From: Chlorobium sp.
GTDB lineage: Bacteria; Bacteroidota; Chlorobiia; Chlorobiales; Chlorobiaceae
Direction of reading: 5' to 3'
Length of the DNA: 64,000 bases
Assembly: GCA_028277225.1 (NCBI GenBank)
Contig: JANQHB010000053.1
Location: 1-64,000, forward strand
The position numbers and the translations under genes are program-made. The notes under the pieces are model-generated. The model saw only the letters and a list, made by a program, of their open reading frames with translations, ran no database searches and had not been told where the DNA came from. This document shows, one piece after another, positions 19,508-28,349 of the stretch (position 1 is its first letter; each line of letters begins with the position of its first letter).

Positions 19508-21019
19508 TCAGAGATAGTCCAGGGGATTACCAAGTTTTCTGGCAATGCAGGATGCACAAGAAACGCCGGAATACGTTACGGCAATCACACCCTGCCCGGG
19601 AAACGTACTGTCTCCTGCTGCAAACAGGTTTCTGACCGCAGTCCGGTTCTGAGGTTTCTGCAAAACATTCTGTCCCGCAAACAGTTGAGCGCCATAGGTA
19701 CCATTATACCTGTTGAGATAACGCTCATGGGTAAGAGGAGTCGCCAGGATATCAAGCTCAACGGCATCCCTGAGGCCTGGCAACAGTTTTTCTATTCGCT
19801 TCAGCAACGTAGCTGCATACGCTTTTTTAGCATCGACATAAGCGCTTTTACGCAACTGCAGGTTCTTCCAACGGTTTTTTTCATCCGTAACAAATGCATG
19901 AAAAACATGTTTTCCTGCAGGAGCAACTGTAGGATCGAGAAGAGACGGTATTGAGAGATATATTGTCCCCCCCGGCATTGAATATCCCTTCCAGTCATCA
20001 ACAAAAATATGATGGACATTGAAATCATCCGGTATAATCGAAGCATCGACACCAAGAAACATCTGAAACCAGCTTGGAGCCATATGATACCTGTCGTCGC
20101 TGATCCTGTAGCGGGTATCTTTCAGTAACCTGTTACACGTATCCCAAACCGTCGCATTACTGATAACTGCCCGTGCAGTAATCACCTCACCATTGGACAA
20201 TCGAACACCTTCCGCCTTCCCATTGGTAACAAGAATCTCCGAAACCTCGGTATTGAAGAGAACTTTCCCCCCGAACTTCCTGATACCACCGCAAAGAGCC
20301 TCAGGAATGGCGCCCGACCCGCCTACAGGATAATGAATCCCCCCGAGATGACGATCGGCCAGACATATTCCTGCATTGACCAGCGGTGTGGCAAGAGCGT
20401 CCTGAACAGCCCATGAATATGCTTCCATATCGAAAAAACGCAGCAACGTTTTGTCACTGACGTAATGTCTCGCAGTCTTTCCCATTGACCTGAAGGTCTT
20501 CAATGCAAGAGCAAACACCTTGGAAGGATGATCACCGGCTACCGAAAGGATATGTACCGGATCTTCAAGAGAACCGGCTGGAAGAGAGCTGAGTATCTCA
20601 TGAACCGATTCGAGCTCACGATAAAATGCTCTTATACCCCGTTCTTCACGAGGAAAACGTTCAATAAGACCCGAAAGAAACTTCTCCTTGTGATAATAAA
20701 CCGGGATATCAACAGCATCGGGAAGATGATAATGGATTTGCACAGGATCAGGGATCACCGGCACCTCTATACCAAGTTTTCGAAAAATCCTGTCATGGAG
20801 ATTCAGGGTTCCGTATCTGTCATTGTCTGAAAACCCGTAAAAAACCGATGCGCCGGCATCAAATGTGTATCCGGCTCTTTTGAACGATGAGCAACTGCCT
20901 CCGGGAACAGCATTCTTTTCCAGAGTAATCGTAGAAAAACCGCGCTCCTGGAGCAATGCTGCAGCGGTAAGACCGCCTATACCGGAACCGATAACGACGA
21001 TGTCAGCGGAATAACCCAT
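19508..21019 (-). CDS. Carotenoid cis-trans isomerase/phytoene-desaturase-like flavoprotein (CrtH-like)
   Basis: 503 residues. The N-terminal FAD-binding motif is VVIGSGIGGLTAAALLQERG with EKNAVPGGSCSSF after it, and the C-terminal CrtI-family region is LFAAGDSTFPGQGVIAVTYSG. Length and motifs such as HYPVGGSGAIPEAL and the C-terminus fit CrtH (prolycopene isomerase) rather than CrtI. In green sulfur bacteria CrtH acts after CrtP/CrtQ to give all-trans lycopene for chlorobactene or isorenieratene. It is monocistronic on the minus strand; a MITE abuts its stop codon. Confidence 0.82.
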   Translation of the reverse strand: MGYSADIVVIGSGIGGLTAAALLQERGFSTITLEKNAVPGGSCSSFKRAGYTFDAGASVFYGFSDNDRYGTLNLHDRIFRKLGIEVPVIPDPVQIHYHLPDAVDIPVYYHKEKFLSGLIERFPREERGIRAFYRELESVHEILSSLPAGSLEDPVHILSVAGDHPSKVFALALKTFRSMGKTARHYVSDKTLLRFFDMEAYSWAVQDALATPLVNAGICLADRHLGGIHYPVGGSGAIPEALCGGIRKFGGKVLFNTEVSEILVTNGKAEGVRLSNGEVITARAVISNATVWDTCNRLLKDTRYRISDDRYHMAPSWFQMFLGVDASIIPDDFNVHHIFVDDWKGYSMPGGTIYLSIPSLLDPTVAPAGKHVFHAFVTDEKNRWKNLQLRKSAYVDAKKAYAATLLKRIEKLLPGLRDAVELDILATPLTHERYLNRYNGTYGAQLFAGQNVLQKPQNRTAVRNLFAAGDSTFPGQGVIAVTYSGVSCASCIARKLGNPLDYL

Positions 21020-21152
21020 GATAGTAGATCATCAAATCCGCATCTTCATTGTAAGACCCGAATCAAGTGAATCATCGAGAGAGTCACCGGCTGCTGCCGG
21101 AAGAGTACTTGTCAAAGATCAACAAGGTAGCCGCGCAAGTATGCCGGATATA

Positions 21153-22226
21153 TCAGGAATCTTCCTTGGTCAACACCTTGAAATCAATACCGAGAAGGGA
21201 TTTGAACTTTTCAAAGTTTTCAAGAACCTCCCCGACACCCTTTATCACGTCGATCAGGGGATCGGAACTGACAACCATCGGGATACCGATTTCCTGACTG
21301 ATCCGCTGCTCAAGGCCATTGAGCAGAGCCCCTCCGCCAGTCAGGAATATTCCGCGTTCCTGGATATCGAGAGCAATTTCAGGCTTTACGATCAGTGCCT
21401 CGATATGCTTTTTAATCGACATCACAATCAGGGCAAGCGAATGCTTCAGGACATCATTGATAGCCGAAGACTGAATCATGACTGTTTCAGGCAAGCCGGT
21501 CCCGACATTCATTCCTCTCACGCTCATTGTCGACTCGTTCATATCGTCCTGTACAGATGCCATCTGCAGTTTGATATTCTCTGCAGCAAAATCACTTATA
21601 GCCAGGTTGTAGCGGTTGCGGAAAAACTGAATAATGCGGCTGTTAATATCGTTCCCGGCTATCCTGAGCGATTCCCCTGAAGCAATACCGCCAAGCGTCA
21701 TGACACAGATATCGGTTGTTCCCCCTCCAATATCGACGACCATGTTACCGGCAGCTTCAAATGGGTCGATACCGATTCCTATTGCAGCAGCAACGGGCTC
21801 CTGAATGAAATGAACTTCTTTGGCGCCAACCTTCACCGCGGCATCATTGACCGCACGGGTTTCAACGGGCGTTATCCCCAGAGGTACGCTGATGACGATC
21901 CGCTGAAAGTTACCTGCAGCACGTTTCAGGGCCTTGCGTATCAGTTCTCTGACCAGGATTGTTGTTGCCTCATAATCAGCAATCACTCCATTGGCAATCG
22001 GACGGATTGTAATGATCCCCGGATGAATTTTCTCATGGATATCAAGAGCATCCTTACCAACTGAAACCACTTCACCCGATGCACGATCCCTGGCAATAAT
22101 TGCTGGCTCATTGAGAACAATCCCCCTCCCTGGCAGATAAAACAGGATATTGGCAGTACCCAGATCAATACCAAGATCAATGCGCTTGTTGAATGAAAAA
22201 AGATCACTCAGTTTCTCAAGATCCAT
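21153..22226 (-). CDS. mreB: Rod-shape determining protein MreB
   Basis: 357 residues. Actin-fold ATP-binding motifs: GIDLGTANILFYLPGRG (phosphate 1), VVDIGGGTTDICVMTLGGI (phosphate 2) and ILTGGGA-like FLTGGGALLNGLEQ (adenosine). It polymerises under the cytoplasmic membrane and guides cell-wall synthesis. mreC and mreD are not adjacent; the neighbour downstream is the carotenoid isomerase gene about 130 bp away. Such a separated MreB could be one of two copies in the genome. Confidence 0.95.
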   Translation of the reverse strand: MDLEKLSDLFSFNKRIDLGIDLGTANILFYLPGRGIVLNEPAIIARDRASGEVVSVGKDALDIHEKIHPGIITIRPIANGVIADYEATTILVRELIRKALKRAAGNFQRIVISVPLGITPVETRAVNDAAVKVGAKEVHFIQEPVAAAIGIGIDPFEAAGNMVVDIGGGTTDICVMTLGGIASGESLRIAGNDINSRIIQFFRNRYNLAISDFAAENIKLQMASVQDDMNESTMSVRGMNVGTGLPETVMIQSSAINDVLKHSLALIVMSIKKHIEALIVKPEIALDIQERGIFLTGGGALLNGLEQRISQEIGIPMVVSSDPLIDVIKGVGEVLENFEKFKSLLGIDFKVLTKEDS

Positions 22227-22387
22227 ATCCCGAACATTTATCGTTTAACAATGCCTCCCGCAAATTTTACGCTTATTTTCCAAAACTGTAAAAAATGGGA
22301 ACCGAGCAGTATTTTATATGCAACCAGGAATGTCTGCGTATAACACCATTGATCTGGTTATTATACGTAAAACTCCTTTAACGCTTC

Positions 22388-22552
22388 ATGCATTTTCTAA
22401 AAGCATCCGGAGAAGATATCGAAAAAAAGACAATTAATCACCTCAATATCGCCCTCACGTCAATCAAGACAAAAACCAGCCGGCTTGTAACGTCCGAACT
22501 GAGCAGACTGCAGGGCAACGTATCATCGATCAAGTTCAAAGCAACACCCTAA
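22388..22552 (+). CDS. Possible small hydrophilic protein, unknown
   Basis: A 54-residue ORF in the 442-bp gap between mreB and the sigma gene. It is charged and helical (MHFLKASGEDIEKKTINHLN, then ...TKTSRLVTSELSRLQGN) with no cysteine or membrane segment. Amino acid composition looks protein-like and it would fold as an amphipathic helix. No ribosome site is seen upstream and I know no homologue, so it could be chance. Confidence 0.3.
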   Translation: MHFLKASGEDIEKKTINHLNIALTSIKTKTSRLVTSELSRLQGNVSSIKFKATP

Positions 22553-22668
22553 TCCCTTTCCGTAAAACAAGTTACAAATAAAGAATATATTTGTATATTT
22601 CAATAGCATGAAATACCCATTGGTAAATAGCAACCTTTTAACGTCTAACGGCGTAGCATCTTCCGACT

Positions 22669-23289
22669 ATGACCACATCGTCTTCACAACACAAGAATAC
22701 TAATACAGAGAAAAAAACTGTCCTGACTGCCCAGGAACAGCAGAAACAGCAGGAATTTCAGGAAGAAGCCCTGAAGCATATCAATGCGCTCTATAACTAT
22801 GCACTTCACCTGACAATGAATCCTGATGATGCTCATGACCTTGTTCAGGAAACCTACCTGAAAGCATACAGATTCTTCGACTCCTTCGAGAAGGGAACAA
22901 ACTGTAAAGCCTGGCTGTTTAAAATCCTCAAGAACAATTATATCAACAAATTCCGTAAAAACGCACGTGAGCCGGGAAAAGTTGATTATGATCTCATAAA
23001 GGATTTTTACCACTCAATCAAGGATAGCCAGAGTGATAGCGGGCACGATGATACTTTTTTCCGGTCGTTGATGCATGACGAGGTCTATCAGGCCCTCAAT
23101 TCTCTTCCCGAGGAATTCAAAGAAGTAATACAGTTGTGTGATATAGAAGGTTTTACGTACGAAGAAATTGCAAACATGGTTGAAAGCCCTATTGGAACGG
23201 TACGATCCAGATTGTACAGAGGAAGAAAGCTGTTGCGGAACAAATTGAATGACTTTGCAAAAAAACACGGCTATAACACCGATGACTGA
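22669..23289 (+). CDS. ECF-type RNA polymerase sigma factor
   Basis: 206 residues. Region 2: ALKHINALYNYALHLTMN, DAHDLVQETYLKAYRFFDSF and CKAWLFKILKNNYINKFRK. Region 4: LPEEFKEVIQLCDIEGFTYE followed by EIANMVESPIGTVRSRLYRGR. This is the sigma-70 group IV (RpoE/SigR-like) layout with a long acidic linker (about 115-140). It is followed directly by a zinc-containing anti-sigma factor, which suggests redox- or thiol-stress control. Confidence 0.93.
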   Translation: MTTSSSQHKNTNTEKKTVLTAQEQQKQQEFQEEALKHINALYNYALHLTMNPDDAHDLVQETYLKAYRFFDSFEKGTNCKAWLFKILKNNYINKFRKNAREPGKVDYDLIKDFYHSIKDSQSDSGHDDTFFRSLMHDEVYQALNSLPEEFKEVIQLCDIEGFTYEEIANMVESPIGTVRSRLYRGRKLLRNKLNDFAKKHGYNTDD

Positions 23290-23332
23290 CATATCCGGCT
23301 TTAAAAAATTAACTTTCGAATCAACCAGAACC

Positions 23333-23560
23333 ATGAATTGCACAGAAGCACAAACCCTGATGAGCGCAGCTGTTGACGGGGAATTGACGCTCAGAGAACA
23401 GCAAAGCTTTGAAAAACACATTCTTGAGTGTAAATCCTGCCAACATGAGTTCAATGAAGCAAAGAAAACCAAAAGCATTATCAAAGAAAAAATCGTTCGC
23501 TTCAAAGCCCCTCAATCCCTTGTCAACACCATCCTCAAACTCAGCAGTTCCCCACAGTAA
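23333..23560 (+). CDS. Zinc-binding anti-sigma factor (ZAS family)
   Basis: 75 residues from ATG 23333 (MNCTEAQTLMSAAVDGELTL). The H-x3-C-x2-C motif (HILECKSC) is the ZAS signature of RsrA/ChrR-type anti-sigma factors, where zinc and disulfide switching free the sigma factor. An upstream ATG at 23282 overlaps the sigma stop (23287-23289) and would add 17 residues, giving translational coupling; neither start has a good ribosome site. No membrane helix is present, so the protein is cytoplasmic. Confidence 0.82.
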   Translation: MNCTEAQTLMSAAVDGELTLREQQSFEKHILECKSCQHEFNEAKKTKSIIKEKIVRFKAPQSLVNTILKLSSSPQ

Positions 23561-23719
23561 ACTCGTCTAAAGCACACTTCCCACCCGATATCTTGATACA
23601 ACAGATCAGGAAATCATTTTTTACGTTTGAATTGTATGTATTTATAGCTATATAATTATAGCGAATCTATAATTCCCCTCTCAACGCAGCGCCTCACCTG
23701 CACTGAATATAAACTACTG

Positions 23720-24097
23720 ATGGGCAAACAAATCACTATCGATGAAGACGAGGTAAAAAGATGGAATCTTAAAATGCCGGAAGAGATGCTGTCTGCCGTT
23801 GCCAACAGGTTCAAACTTCTCTCGGAACCCATGCGTCTGAAGATCCTCAGAACACTTTGCGAAAGCGAAAGGACGGTACAGGAAATTGTCAACAACATAA
23901 ACGCCAGCCAGGCAAACGTTTCGAAACATCTTGCACTGATGCACGACAACGGAATTGTCAACCGGAGAAAGGAAGGGCTCAAATGTTATTACAGCATTGC
24001 AGATGACAGTATAATTTATGCATGCTATCTCGTCTCCAAGAGTGTCGTGGAAAATCTGCAGGACAGACTCAGCTGGCTTCAAAAAGTTGAAAACTGA
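23720..24097 (+). CDS. ArsR-family winged-helix regulator
   Basis: 125 residues. The winged helix spans about 25-100: ANRFKLLSEPMRLKILRTL, then TVQEIVNNINASQANVSKHL (recognition helix) and GIVNRRKEGLKCYYSI (wing). The metal-binding ELCVCDL motif of ArsR/SmtB is absent, so it may sense another signal (sulfide- or redox-type repressors of this family exist). It stands alone on the plus strand, about 400 bp before hsp20. An own promoter lies in the AT-rich stretch before it. Confidence 0.88.
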   Translation: MGKQITIDEDEVKRWNLKMPEEMLSAVANRFKLLSEPMRLKILRTLCESERTVQEIVNNINASQANVSKHLALMHDNGIVNRRKEGLKCYYSIADDSIIYACYLVSKSVVENLQDRLSWLQKVEN

Positions 24098-24395
24098 CCC
24101 CTTTTTTCAGACGTCGCACTATCACGTATGGCCTCTTCAATATTCATGAACCACCTCAATGATGGGCTGAACTGACTACTCCGGATACCCTTGCCCTCAA
24201 CCCTGCTTGTTTTTCTGGAATTCCTTCCCTGTTCCCACGCAGAAGAAAGGTCTACAACCACCCCATATCTTTTCTGATTCCACAGCTTCTTTTCTCCCTC
24301 ACATCAACATTGTCACACGTAGCACGAAAAAGGTACGACAAAACCGTACAAGTCTGCATCAAAACATGACATTTCTGCAGTACGCAATCAAGAAA
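24098..24395. other. Gap between ArsR gene and hsp20 promoter region
   Basis: About 300 bp with no supported gene. It contains pyrimidine-rich stretches (24210-24300). No CIRCE element (TTAGCACTC-N9-GAGTGCTAA) was found here or before dnaK. Confidence 0.5.
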
Positions 24396-24418
24396 TTGTG
24401 TTTGGCACACAAGTTGTT
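24396..24418 (+). promoter_or_regulatory. Candidate sigma-54-like promoter overlapping a palindrome before hsp20
   Basis: TTGGCAC (24402-24408), 5 nt, TTGTT (24414-24418) resembles the sigma-54 consensus YTGGCAC-N5-TTGCW with one mismatch in the -12 GC. The -24 part sits inside a palindrome ttgtgt-N5-acacaa (24396-24412), a possible operator. The hsp20 start is about 85 bp downstream. Confidence 0.35.
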
Positions 24419-24502
24419 GTTTAGATGTAGAGAAGTTTGAACACAAAACAGCTCATACATACAATACCATATCAAAAGAACAAGTATAGAAAGGAGGAAA
24501 TC

Positions 24503-24901
24503 ATGTTAGTAAAACTATCGAAAGACCCCATGAAAATTTTTGATGACATCTGGGAAGGCACACAAGTACCGACAACCCCTGCATTCAAAGTGGATATTTC
24601 GGAAGACGAGGCCGCGTTTCACATTGAGGCTGAAATGCCCGGTCTGAAAAAAGAGGATATCTCACTTGGGATTGAAGAAGATGTCCTGACAATCAAGGGT
24701 GAGAGGGAAAAAGAAACTGATGAAAAAAGCAAAAACTACCACCGCGTTGAAAGAACCTATGGAAGCTATTCACGCAGCTTCAATCTTGGCGAGTTGATCG
24801 ATCAGGAAAACATTGAAGCGTCCTTTGACAACGGTATTCTTCACGTGAGGCTGCCGAAAGCTCAGGAAATCAGGAAAAACAAGGAAATAGCAATCAAGTA
24901 A
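24503..24901 (+). CDS. Small heat shock protein, Hsp20 family
   Basis: 132 residues from ATG 24503, which has an excellent AAGGAGG 5 nt upstream; an ATG at 24437 is rejected for lack of one. The alpha-crystallin domain runs from about residue 28 (FKVDISEDEAAFHIEAEMPG) to the end, with the A-x-x-x-n-G-v-L motif ASFDNGILHVRLPKAQ near the C-terminus. It holds unfolding proteins in the cytoplasm for refolding by DnaK, whose gene follows 76 bp downstream. A hairpin lies between the two genes. Confidence 0.95.
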   Translation: MLVKLSKDPMKIFDDIWEGTQVPTTPAFKVDISEDEAAFHIEAEMPGLKKEDISLGIEEDVLTIKGEREKETDEKSKNYHRVERTYGSYSRSFNLGELIDQENIEASFDNGILHVRLPKAQEIRKNKEIAIK

Positions 24902-24916
24902 ACATATCAGGCTTTA

Positions 24917-24954
24917 TTCCGGCAGGACATTTCACAGTGAATGTTCCTGCCGAA
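24917..24954 (+). other. Intercistronic hairpin between hsp20 and dnaK
   Basis: ttccggcaggacatt and aatgttcctgccgaa form a stem of about 14 bp with two single-base bulges around an 8-nt loop. There is no T tail, so it is more likely an RNA processing or stabilising hairpin, or a partial attenuator, than a terminator. Confidence 0.5.
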
Positions 24955-24977
24955 ATCCTGAACAAAGAACATGTATT

Positions 24978-26912
24978 ATGGGAAAAATTATTGGAATCGA
25001 TCTGGGTACAACCAATTCGTGCGTTGCAGTCATGCAAGGCACACAGCCCACGGTCATAGAAAACTCGGAAGGTTACAGAACCACACCTTCCATGGTGGCA
25101 TTTACCAAGAACGGTGAGCGCCTTGTCGGCCATGCTGCAAAGCGCCAGGCCATTACAAATGCACAAAACACCATTTTTTCGATCAAGCGGTTCATGGGAC
25201 GAAAATTCGATGAAGTGCCCAATGAAAAGAAAATCGCCCCCTACAAGGTCGTCAACACCAACGGTGAAGCACGGGTCGAGATTGGAGACAAGACATATTC
25301 TCCACAGGAAATCTCAGCGATGATCCTTCAGAAAATGAAACAGACAGCAGAAGATTTTCTGGGTGAAAAAGTCACCGAGGCGGTTATAACCGTGCCGGCT
25401 TATTTTAACGATGCACAGCGTCAGGCCACAAAGGATGCCGGTAAAATTGCAGGTCTTGAGGTAAAACGCATCATCAATGAACCTACAGCGGCTTCTCTCG
25501 CCTATGGTCTCGACAAGAAAAAAGAAAATGAAAAAGTCGCCGTTTTCGACCTCGGAGGCGGAACCTTCGACATCTCGATTCTTGAACTTGGCGAAGGTGT
25601 GTTCGAGGTAAAAGCGACCGATGGTGACACCCATCTCGGCGGTGACGATTTTGATCAGAAAATCATCGATTTCCTTGCCGAAGAATTTAAAAAGCAGGAA
25701 GGCATCGATCTCCGCAAAGACATGATGGCATTGCAGAGACTGAAGGAAGCTGCTGAAAAAGCAAAGGTTGAGCTTTCTTCCCGAACCGATACTGAAATAA
25801 ATCTGCCGTTTATCACTGCAACACAGGAAGGGCCGAAACATCTCGTCGTCAACCTGACCAGAGCAAAATTCGAGGCGATGTGTGCCGACCTGTTTGACAA
25901 TCTGGTAGGACCATGTAAACGCGCAATCAAAAACTCAAAGATAAGTACAGGTGAGATTGACGAGGTCGTACTGGTCGGCGGCTCAACAAGAATACCCAGG
26001 GTCCAGGCTCTGGTCAAAGAGCTTTTTGGCAGAGAACCGAATAAAAGCGTCAATCCCGATGAAGTTGTCGCAGTCGGCGCAGCCATCCAGGGTGGCGTTC
26101 TGAGTGGTGATGTCAGCGATGTTCTTCTGCTCGATGTCACACCGCTTTCTCTGGGTATCGAAACTCTCGGAGGTGTCATGACAAGGCTTATTGATGCCAA
26201 CTCGACAATCCCGACAAAAAAACAGGAGATTTTTTCGACCGCTGCCGACAATCAGACCTCTGTTGAGGTTCATGTACTCCAGGGTGAAAGACCTATGGCC
26301 ACCGACAACAAAACTCTGGGCCGTTTTCATCTTGGTGATATTCCTCCGGCCCCCCGCGGCATGCCGCAGATCGAGGTAACCTTTGATATAGATTCTAACG
26401 GTATTCTTCATGTTTCTGCAAAAGACAAGGCCACAGGCAAGGAACAGAGCATTCGTATCGAGGCCAGCGGGAAACTGAGCGAAACCGAGATTGAAAAAAT
26501 GAAGGAAGATGCCAAGCAGCATGCATCCGAAGACCAGAAACGCAAAGAAGAGATCGACGTCAAAAACAATGCCGACTCCCTGATCTTCAGTACGGAAAAA
26601 CAGCTGAATGAGCTTGGTGACAAGATTCCGGCTGAACGAAAGTCAGAGCTGGAAAGTGCGCTTGAAAAACTCAGGGAAGCACACAAGTCCGACAACGTCG
26701 AAACGATGAAAACCGCGACCGATGAGCTCAACAAGATCTGGAACGATATCGCCTCGGTGATGTACCAGTCCCAGCAAGGTGAAACTCCACCGGCTCCCGG
26801 AGCAGAATCCGGCAGTGATCCAGAGCAGAATGGAAGCGCAAAAAAAGAAAAAGGAGATGGAGAGGTTGATGCAGAGTACGAGGTCATAGACGGCAACGAC
26901 AAAGACAAATGA
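24978..26912 (+). CDS. dnaK: Chaperone DnaK (Hsp70)
   Basis: 644 residues, full length. ATPase motifs: GIDLGTTNSCVAVMQG, VFDLGGGTFDISIL and VLVGGSTRIPRVQ. The linker is DVLLLDVTPLSLGIE and the substrate domain and helical lid follow; the acidic C-terminus ends VDAEYEVIDGNDKDK as expected. It refolds proteins with DnaJ and GrpE. No dnaJ, grpE or hrcA is near; instead hsp20 is upstream. A strong terminator follows. Confidence 0.98.
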   Translation: MGKIIGIDLGTTNSCVAVMQGTQPTVIENSEGYRTTPSMVAFTKNGERLVGHAAKRQAITNAQNTIFSIKRFMGRKFDEVPNEKKIAPYKVVNTNGEARVEIGDKTYSPQEISAMILQKMKQTAEDFLGEKVTEAVITVPAYFNDAQRQATKDAGKIAGLEVKRIINEPTAASLAYGLDKKKENEKVAVFDLGGGTFDISILELGEGVFEVKATDGDTHLGGDDFDQKIIDFLAEEFKKQEGIDLRKDMMALQRLKEAAEKAKVELSSRTDTEINLPFITATQEGPKHLVVNLTRAKFEAMCADLFDNLVGPCKRAIKNSKISTGEIDEVVLVGGSTRIPRVQALVKELFGREPNKSVNPDEVVAVGAAIQGGVLSGDVSDVLLLDVTPLSLGIETLGGVMTRLIDANSTIPTKKQEIFSTAADNQTSVEVHVLQGERPMATDNKTLGRFHLGDIPPAPRGMPQIEVTFDIDSNGILHVSAKDKATGKEQSIRIEASGKLSETEIEKMKEDAKQHASEDQKRKEEIDVKNNADSLIFSTEKQLNELGDKIPAERKSELESALEKLREAHKSDNVETMKTATDELNKIWNDIASVMYQSQQGETPPAPGAESGSDPEQNGSAKKEKGDGEVDAEYEVIDGNDKDK

Positions 26913-26940
26913 TCTGCCACCGGCATCATGAGAAAGCTAA

Positions 26941-26967
26941 AGGGATTCACAATGAATCCCTTTTTTT
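26941..26967 (+). terminator. Rho-independent terminator after dnaK
   Basis: Perfect 9-bp stem agggattca/tgaatccct with a 3-nt loop followed by seven T. Confidence 0.9.
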
Positions 26968-27041
26968 ATTTGTTGCTGTTTTAGTAACTTGAGTAATGGT
27001 ATTACAGTGTTTTAATTTTTCGCAATTTAAACACGCGCAAG

Positions 27042-27425
27042 ATGGAATCAGCTGTCTGGTCCGGCAATGCCCTGCATAAAGTTGCCAAATATTACATTAC
27101 ATCCGCTAAAAGGGATGCAAGAGGACAATTGCAACTAACCATTTCTCCTGCATCGGGCAAAAGAAAGCTTTCTCCGACATCATTAATGATCGAACAGATT
27201 AAAGAAGGCAAAATTCAGTTATTTGTTCTTACAACACAACCGGATATTGCCATCAATCTCCCTCAGAAAGTACTTGATAATGAAAACCGCTATGTCATAG
27301 ACTTCGACAAGCGCGGCGTCAAGTGGACAATGCGGGATATACCGGTATTTTATGATAATCTCAGAGGACAGCTCTCTGTTGAAATCGACAAGGAAACCTA
27401 TACTCTTGATGAATTTTTCAAATAA
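27042..27425 (+). CDS. Conserved-looking protein of unknown function
   Basis: 127 residues. No signal peptide, membrane helix or cysteine is seen. The sequence alternates polar and hydrophobic residues (QLQLTISPASGKRKL, KIQLFVLTTQPDIAINLP, YVIDFDKRGVKWTMRDIPV), suggesting a small beta-rich domain. It is a monocistronic unit: dnaK terminator before it, its own terminator after it. The family is not recognised. Confidence 0.65.
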   Translation: MESAVWSGNALHKVAKYYITSAKRDARGQLQLTISPASGKRKLSPTSLMIEQIKEGKIQLFVLTTQPDIAINLPQKVLDNENRYVIDFDKRGVKWTMRDIPVFYDNLRGQLSVEIDKETYTLDEFFK

Positions 27426-27467
27426 GATTTCTCTGATCGCCTGAAAATATCCCGAGACAGCTCTTCA

Positions 27468-27499
27468 AACCCTTGCCAGATGGCGAGGGTTCTTTTTTT
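27468..27499 (+). terminator. Rho-independent terminator of the 127-aa gene
   Basis: Perfect 10-bp stem aacccttgcc/ggcgagggtt with a 4-nt loop (one G-T pair), then c and seven T. Confidence 0.9.
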
Positions 27500-27502
27500 A
27501 TC

Positions 27503-27530
27503 AAAAAAAACGCACCTTAAACGGTGCGTT
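27503..27530 (-). terminator. Rho-independent terminator of the L,D-transpeptidase gene
   Basis: On the minus strand AACGCACC/GGTGCGTT (27530-27523 with 27516-27509), 6-nt loop, followed by T8. It faces the terminator at 27468-27499, so the two convergent genes have separate stops 9 bp apart. Confidence 0.9.
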
Positions 27531-27569
27531 GTCATCAATAGTGTCACAGAGGCAGACAGAACGTCAATC

Positions 27570-28265
27570 CTATCGTTTGTCCACGATCTGCATGATCCCC
27601 TTGTTTTCAGGTTCTTCGGGAAGCACATAGACCATCCCGCCTCTTCTCTTGAACATCGGGCTTATAACACCCTTGAAAAGGTTCGGCTCAACGTTGATAC
27701 AGCCCCATGTAATACGATTGTCCTTATGTGTTTTTGTCTTCAATCTTGTCCGCCTGTTCTGTCCCGGAACATTGGCTACCGGGTGAAGCGCAATCGCATA
27801 TTTATAATCCAGCCAGAGGAGCTCCTTTCCTCGATGATCCTTGCCTATAAACGAGAGATATCTTCCTGAGGGAGTAACCCGTTTTTCCTTGCTGATCTGC
27901 GACAAATTGTACTTCAGTGTCTTCGGATCTATACGATCGAGTCTTGAAATGCCGAGCAGAACCGGACCCGAAGCGATATAATTGCCTTTCCGATCAAACA
28001 CATACACATCAGAATAGGTCTTGTCAATAACAGCATATGGCAACTTCCTGTTGTCTTTCTTATCCTTGACCCACTCGATTGTCTCCTTTACAGCCTCGGA
28101 AGGATTGGTAGCAATAAATGCTCGTTTTGCCTCTTTCTTGTCGATTTTCCTGTCATCATCTTTCTTGTTACCGCAATATGCATTGACAGAAAACAGAAAC
28201 AGAGTTAATAAAGCGACACCAACTCTGGTAAAAAGGGCAGAATATGTCATCAATGACCGCATCAT
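27570..28265 (-). CDS. L,D-transpeptidase (YkuD domain), exported
   Basis: 231 residues with an N-terminal signal sequence (VGVALLTLFLFSVNAYCG). The YkuD catalytic region is IALHPVANVP ... RITWGCINV: His and the catalytic Cys, with TWGC in place of the usual SHGC. These enzymes make 3-3 cross-links or attach lipoprotein to peptidoglycan in the periplasm. It follows the cpoB gene of the Tol-Pal cluster on the same strand, 84 bp downstream, so cell-wall functions are grouped. The S/T-H to T-W change in the active-site motif deserves attention. Confidence 0.85.
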   Translation of the reverse strand: MMRSLMTYSALFTRVGVALLTLFLFSVNAYCGNKKDDDRKIDKKEAKRAFIATNPSEAVKETIEWVKDKKDNRKLPYAVIDKTYSDVYVFDRKGNYIASGPVLLGISRLDRIDPKTLKYNLSQISKEKRVTPSGRYLSFIGKDHRGKELLWLDYKYAIALHPVANVPGQNRRTRLKTKTHKDNRITWGCINVEPNLFKGVISPMFKRRGGMVYVLPEEPENKGIMQIVDKR

Positions 28266-28349
28266 ACCTAAAATATAGGCATTTCCACTGTAATGATGGT
28301 AATAGTGTGTTCTTTTTGCTGGAGAGTGGGCAAAGAGCTCCTAACCTTG

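Noticed and set aside
24437..24502. Upstream start for Hsp20 giving 22 more residues
   Set aside because: The ATG at 24503 has an ideal AAGGAGG site and matches the family N-terminus; the upstream one does not.
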